Shown here piece by piece: positions 4,912 through 7,259 of a stretch of 7,259 bases of DNA. Position 1 is the stretch's first letter. Each line of letters starts with the position of its first letter. Source of the DNA: Thermomicrobiales bacterium (GTDB taxonomy: Bacteria > Chloroflexota > Chloroflexia > Thermomicrobiales > UBA6265); the NCBI GenBank assembly GCA_030447145.1, contig JAUJLY010000140.1, forward strand, positions 1 to 7,259. Reading direction: 5' to 3'. The position numbers and the translations under genes are program-made. The notes beneath the pieces are model-generated. The model made no database searches. It was not told where the DNA came from and saw nothing but the letters and a program-made list of their open reading frames with translations.

Positions 4912-6370
4912 GACGCATCCACCCTTGACCGTCACCCGAGAGCTCCTCGAGATCGTCGCGGCGCTGGGCGGACACGAGGAAGCAGAACCGGACCCATCTC
5001 AGGATGGGCATCGGGACGGTAAAGGACCGGGCACGGGGCTCGACATTCGAAAGATCCTGAAAGAGCAAGGCATCGACTTCAGGGAGAAGACTTCGCCCTA
5101 TGGCCGTGTGCTGCAGCTTGATCGCTGCTTGACCAGCACTGAGCACGATGACGGCGCCTGTATCATCGAATTCCCCAGTGGGGCACTCGCCTACAGGTGC
5201 CAGCACGCTAGCTGTGCCGGCAAGGGATGGCTTGATGCACGGGTCACCCTTAAACTCGGTGGGAACCAGCGCGGCACAAGCCATGACCCAAACGGTGCGA
5301 AAGATCCGACTGTCTTCCAGGTGCTTTGGGACGATGAGATCGAGGATCTGCCGGCCCCGGCATGGCTCGTCAACGGCTACCTGCTCGAAAAGTCCATCTC
5401 GGTTCTCTACGGCCCTCCTGGGATCGGTAAGTCGTTCCTGACCCTCGATGTCGCCCTCAGTGTGGCTCGGGGCTCCGACTGGCACGGACACCAGATGATG
5501 CAAGGCATCGTCGTCTACGGGGCATCGGAAGGCGCCGCCGGCTTCGGTCAGCGCGTCAAGGCGTGGAAACAACACTACGGCCTGACAGGACGACGCGGGG
5601 CGGGGTTCGTCTTTCAGCCCTGCAACTTCCTCGACAGCCAGGATGTGAACGCCTTCCTCGGGATGCTCAAAGCCCTGCCCGAGTCTCCAAGACTTGTCAT
5701 TATCGATACCCTGGCCTGGGCCATGGCGGGAGGTGATGAGTACGCCGTCAAGGACGTCATGCTCGTCTTACAGGCGGCTCGGCGAATCCGCGATGAGATC
5801 GGTCCAGCCGTCCTCATCGTGCACCACACCGGGAAGAACGGCGAGGCCGAACGAGGCAGCTCCGCACTGCGGGCCGGTGCTGACACGATGCTCAAGCTCT
5901 CTGCCGATGGCAAGCTGCTCAAGCTCACCGTGGATAAACAAAAGGATGCGGCTACGCCGAGACCGAAGATGCTCCAGCTCCAGCGGATCAATGTGTCCGG
6001 ACCTACAGACCTCAATGATCCAGACCCGGTTATTGACCTCACTACGTCATGTGTTCTGGTCGATGCCGACACTGCCGCTGAATCAGAAGATGTGCTCCCG
6101 AATCAGCTCCTTACGCCGAATCGGCGAAGAGCACTCGAGACCCTGAGGGACGCCGCCGACGAGTTGACCCCGACGAGCCGGTGGGAGCGAGCGTCAGGCC
6201 TGAAGGCGTCGTCGTTCGACAGCGTGCGCAATCACCTGGTCAGCGAAGGGTATGTGGAGGTGAGATCCCAGGGCAATAGCCGCCTGAACAGGATCACCCC
6301 CGAAGGTCGCACGGTGCTCAACCCTGGCCTCAGCAGCTCAGCTTCAAGTTCGAAGGAGAGCCAACGATGA
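4901..6370 (+). CDS. RepA/AAA_25-type replicative ATPase with N-terminal Cys/His cluster and C-terminal winged helix
   Basis: This 489-aa product is a RecA-fold ATPase like plasmid RepA and phage helicases, expected to unwind DNA at the element's origin. Residues 1-25 (LTVTRELLEIVAAL) and 70-115 resemble the C-terminal end of longer primase proteins: C76, H82, C100, H102 and C105 in LDRCLTSTEHDDGAC and YRCQHASCAGKGW could bind Zn. Then come Walker A GPPGIGKS (171-178), YGASEG (206-211), Walker B RLVIIDT (264-270), VHHTGK (307-312) and RGSSALRAGAD (318-328), all typical of this family. A winged-helix-like part spans about 403-475 (RWERASGLKASSFDSVRNHL), followed by a Ser-rich tail. The GTG start at 4901 is backed by AGGGGGTG just upstream (4889-4896) and overlaps the primase stop by 11 nt in the +1 frame, suggesting coupled translation or a frameshift-split ancestral fusion. 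Confidence 0.88.
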   Translation: MSTETHPPLTVTRELLEIVAALGGHEEAEPDPSQDGHRDGKGPGTGLDIRKILKEQGIDFREKTSPYGRVLQLDRCLTSTEHDDGACIIEFPSGALAYRCQHASCAGKGWLDARVTLKLGGNQRGTSHDPNGAKDPTVFQVLWDDEIEDLPAPAWLVNGYLLEKSISVLYGPPGIGKSFLTLDVALSVARGSDWHGHQMMQGIVVYGASEGAAGFGQRVKAWKQHYGLTGRRGAGFVFQPCNFLDSQDVNAFLGMLKALPESPRLVIIDTLAWAMAGGDEYAVKDVMLVLQAARRIRDEIGPAVLIVHHTGKNGEAERGSSALRAGADTMLKLSADGKLLKLTVDKQKDAATPRPKMLQLQRINVSGPTDLNDPDPVIDLTTSCVLVDADTAAESEDVLPNQLLTPNRRRALETLRDAADELTPTSRWERASGLKASSFDSVRNHLVSEGYVEVRSQGNSRLNRITPEGRTVLNPGLSSSASSSKESQR

Positions 6371-6600
6371 CTGGTCTATCAGTGGTCTATTCGAGGTCTA
6401 ATCGGTCCCGCGATGGACCAGGCCGACATACGGCAGAAAAACAGAAACAGAGGAACCGGACGGGAGCGACCAGGGCCGCACGTAGTCCACTCCTAGACCT
6501 GCTCACCACACACGTCGGCGACGACCGTCGCACCCGAACAGTGCCGGGGGCAGTTTCAATGGATCGAACACGACTAAACACAAGGAAAACAACAGCATGA
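6367..6600 (+). CDS. Small Arg-rich protein of unknown function (77 aa)
   Basis: This 77-aa frame starts with an ATGA overlap at the helicase stop and ends with another ATGA overlap at the next gene. AAGGAG (6353-6358) precedes it at a suitable distance. The product is strongly basic (many Arg and Lys in SRSNRSRDGPGRHTAEKQKQ) and low in hydrophobic residues except for PLLDLLTTHV (about 41-50). It could be a nucleic-acid-binding peptide, or the reading frame could be a by-product of a non-coding stretch, since 11-bp repeats run through its first 35 bases and do not fit a codon period. I do not recognise it. The two overlaps and ribosome site are the main support. Confidence 0.45.
   Translation: MTGLSVVYSRSNRSRDGPGRHTAEKQKQRNRTGATRAARSPLLDLLTTHVGDDRRTRTVPGAVSMDRTRLNTRKTTA
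6373..6400 (+). repeat. Three GGTCTA direct repeats at exact 11-bp spacing
   Basis: GGTCTA occurs at 6373, 6384 and 6395. The three 11-bp units are GGTCTATCAGT, GGTCTATTCGA and GGTCTAATCGG, with the tenth base also shared. The step is one helical turn, so the copies face the same side of DNA. An inverted copy, TAGACC, lies at 6494-6499. Eleven is not a multiple of three, so the repeat is not caused by a repeated peptide. It could be a small iteron-like or operator-like binding site next to the replication genes. The units are shorter than usual plasmid iterons, so the role is uncertain. Confidence 0.45.
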
Positions 6601-7223
6601 CCACACACGCTCAAGAACCCGATAACTCCAATTACAACAGGTCGACCCCAGGGGGCTGGCTTGCTATCGACCCCCTGCCTACTTGCTTCGGCCGGCGCCT
6701 ATGCTTGGGCTGCGAGGAACGCGCCGCGACGCTGTGGGTGAGGTGCGCGGAGACCGGCCCACTCTTCCTTTGCGAGCCCTGTGCTGACGGGATGGAAGAA
6801 GAATCGGTCACCGAGTTTGGCATGCCGCCGTCACTGGAGTTGCGAGCGGCGACGCTTGCCTTCGTGCGCGAGCGCGGGGAAGTGACGTTCGTTCAGTTGG
6901 CGGTGTTCCTGATGAAGCGGGACGTGCCCGTCGACGGTGACTATGCCATCACCGCCCCTGACGACCCCTCACTGATGTTCTGGATAGGGATGTCAGCGGA
7001 GATGCTCGGGTTGGTCTTTGACCTCGTTAACGCTGGCGAGTTAGTCATACGGCCGACGTCGGTGGAGACCTATTCCCGCGATGGGATCCTCCTCAACCTC
7101 CCGCTGGCCTGGCCGTCACCCCACTGTCGACCGGAAGGAGCAGCCGAAACCTGGTCCCCCGTCGTGCTCGCGCAACCACGACCCCGGAGACGGAGACGAC
7201 GGCCCCACGCTGCCTCGAAATGA
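6597..7223 (+). CDS. Unknown protein with Zn-ribbon-like CxxC pairs and a winged-helix-like region (208 aa)
   Basis: The 208-aa product has two CxxC pairs, C36/C39 (LCLGCEE) and C59/C62 (LCEPCAD), 19 residues apart, a spacing fit for one Zn-binding ribbon; C30 and C50 are extra. Residues 82-165 look like a winged helix: helices LRAATLAFVRERG and TFVQLAVFLMKRD, a loop, then SAEMLGLVFDLVNAGELVIR and a turn before SRDGILLNLPLA. The tail is strongly basic (RPRRRRRR, 195-202), so DNA binding is plausible. The ATG at 6597 overlaps the previous stop as ATGA, and a weak AAGGA lies about 10 nt upstream. It would be the last gene of the overlapping operon seen here. I cannot name a family. The final Arg-rich part comes from a repetitive GGAGACGG stretch and could reflect a late frameshift. 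Confidence 0.7.
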   Translation: MTTHAQEPDNSNYNRSTPGGWLAIDPLPTCFGRRLCLGCEERAATLWVRCAETGPLFLCEPCADGMEEESVTEFGMPPSLELRAATLAFVRERGEVTFVQLAVFLMKRDVPVDGDYAITAPDDPSLMFWIGMSAEMLGLVFDLVNAGELVIRPTSVETYSRDGILLNLPLAWPSPHCRPEGAAETWSPVVLAQPRPRRRRRRPHAASK

Positions 7224-7259
7224 AGCAGACGGCCCTTCGGCTTCCATAGGAATAGCCAG

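Noticed and set aside
4003..5575. Long minus-strand open frames opposite the primase and helicase genes.
   Set aside because: They mirror strongly supported genes, have no recognisable motif and no ribosome sites that stand out.
7224..7259. Possible terminator around GGCCCTTCGGCTTCC after the last gene.
   Set aside because: The arms do not pair well and no T-tract follows before the window ends.

Overview
The window comes from a moderately GC-rich bacterium. GTG starts, compact gene packing and the style of the proteins would fit Chloroflexota of the Thermomicrobia/Sphaerobacter type, but this is an impression from the protein sequences and not a proven assignment. Two unrelated blocks meet here.

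The left third (about 17-2275, minus strand) is ordinary sugar-acid catabolism. An NAD-dependent extended SDR resembling uronate dehydrogenases and sugar epimerases is followed, in the direction of transcription, by an enolase-superfamily acid-sugar dehydratase of the mandelate racemase/L-rhamnonate dehydratase type. Together they would oxidise a sugar or uronate and then dehydrate the resulting acid. Short palindromes lie upstream of both genes.

The stretch 2276-2715 is a switch-over region between divergent blocks. It has no long gene, but one plus-strand frame ends at 2706 with a clear helix-turn-helix pattern (53 codons from a GTG at 2545). It looks like an overlooked mini-gene or a remnant.

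The right block (2716-7223, plus strand) looks like the replication/control module of an integrated plasmid, phage or other mobile element. It opens with a 321-aa protein whose C-terminus is a sigma-70 region 4-like HTH, cut by a TGA exactly where the recognition helix should continue. The frame runs on for 8 more codons to a TAA. A strong intrinsic terminator follows, and its T-tract ends only 6 nt before the Shine-Dalgarno sequence of the next gene. Six plus-strand reading frames then follow in which every junction overlaps (17, 8, 11, 4 and 4 nt): two small proteins of unknown function, a PrimPol-type (archaeo-eukaryotic primase) protein, a RepA/AAA_25-type ATPase with an N-terminal Cys/His cluster and a C-terminal winged helix, a small Arg-rich product, and a Zn-ribbon plus winged-helix-like protein of unknown function. 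The primase and ATPase should together prime and unwind DNA for replication of the element.

The most notable points are the primase with a changed motif II (His to Met) and a truncated C-terminus whose Zn-binding part has moved onto the helicase, the in-frame TGA in the regulator, the terminator wedged against the operon's first RBS, the hidden HTH frame, and three GGTCTA hexamers at exact 11-bp spacing just after the helicase gene. No integrase, tRNA, rRNA, CRISPR array or insertion sequence was seen.
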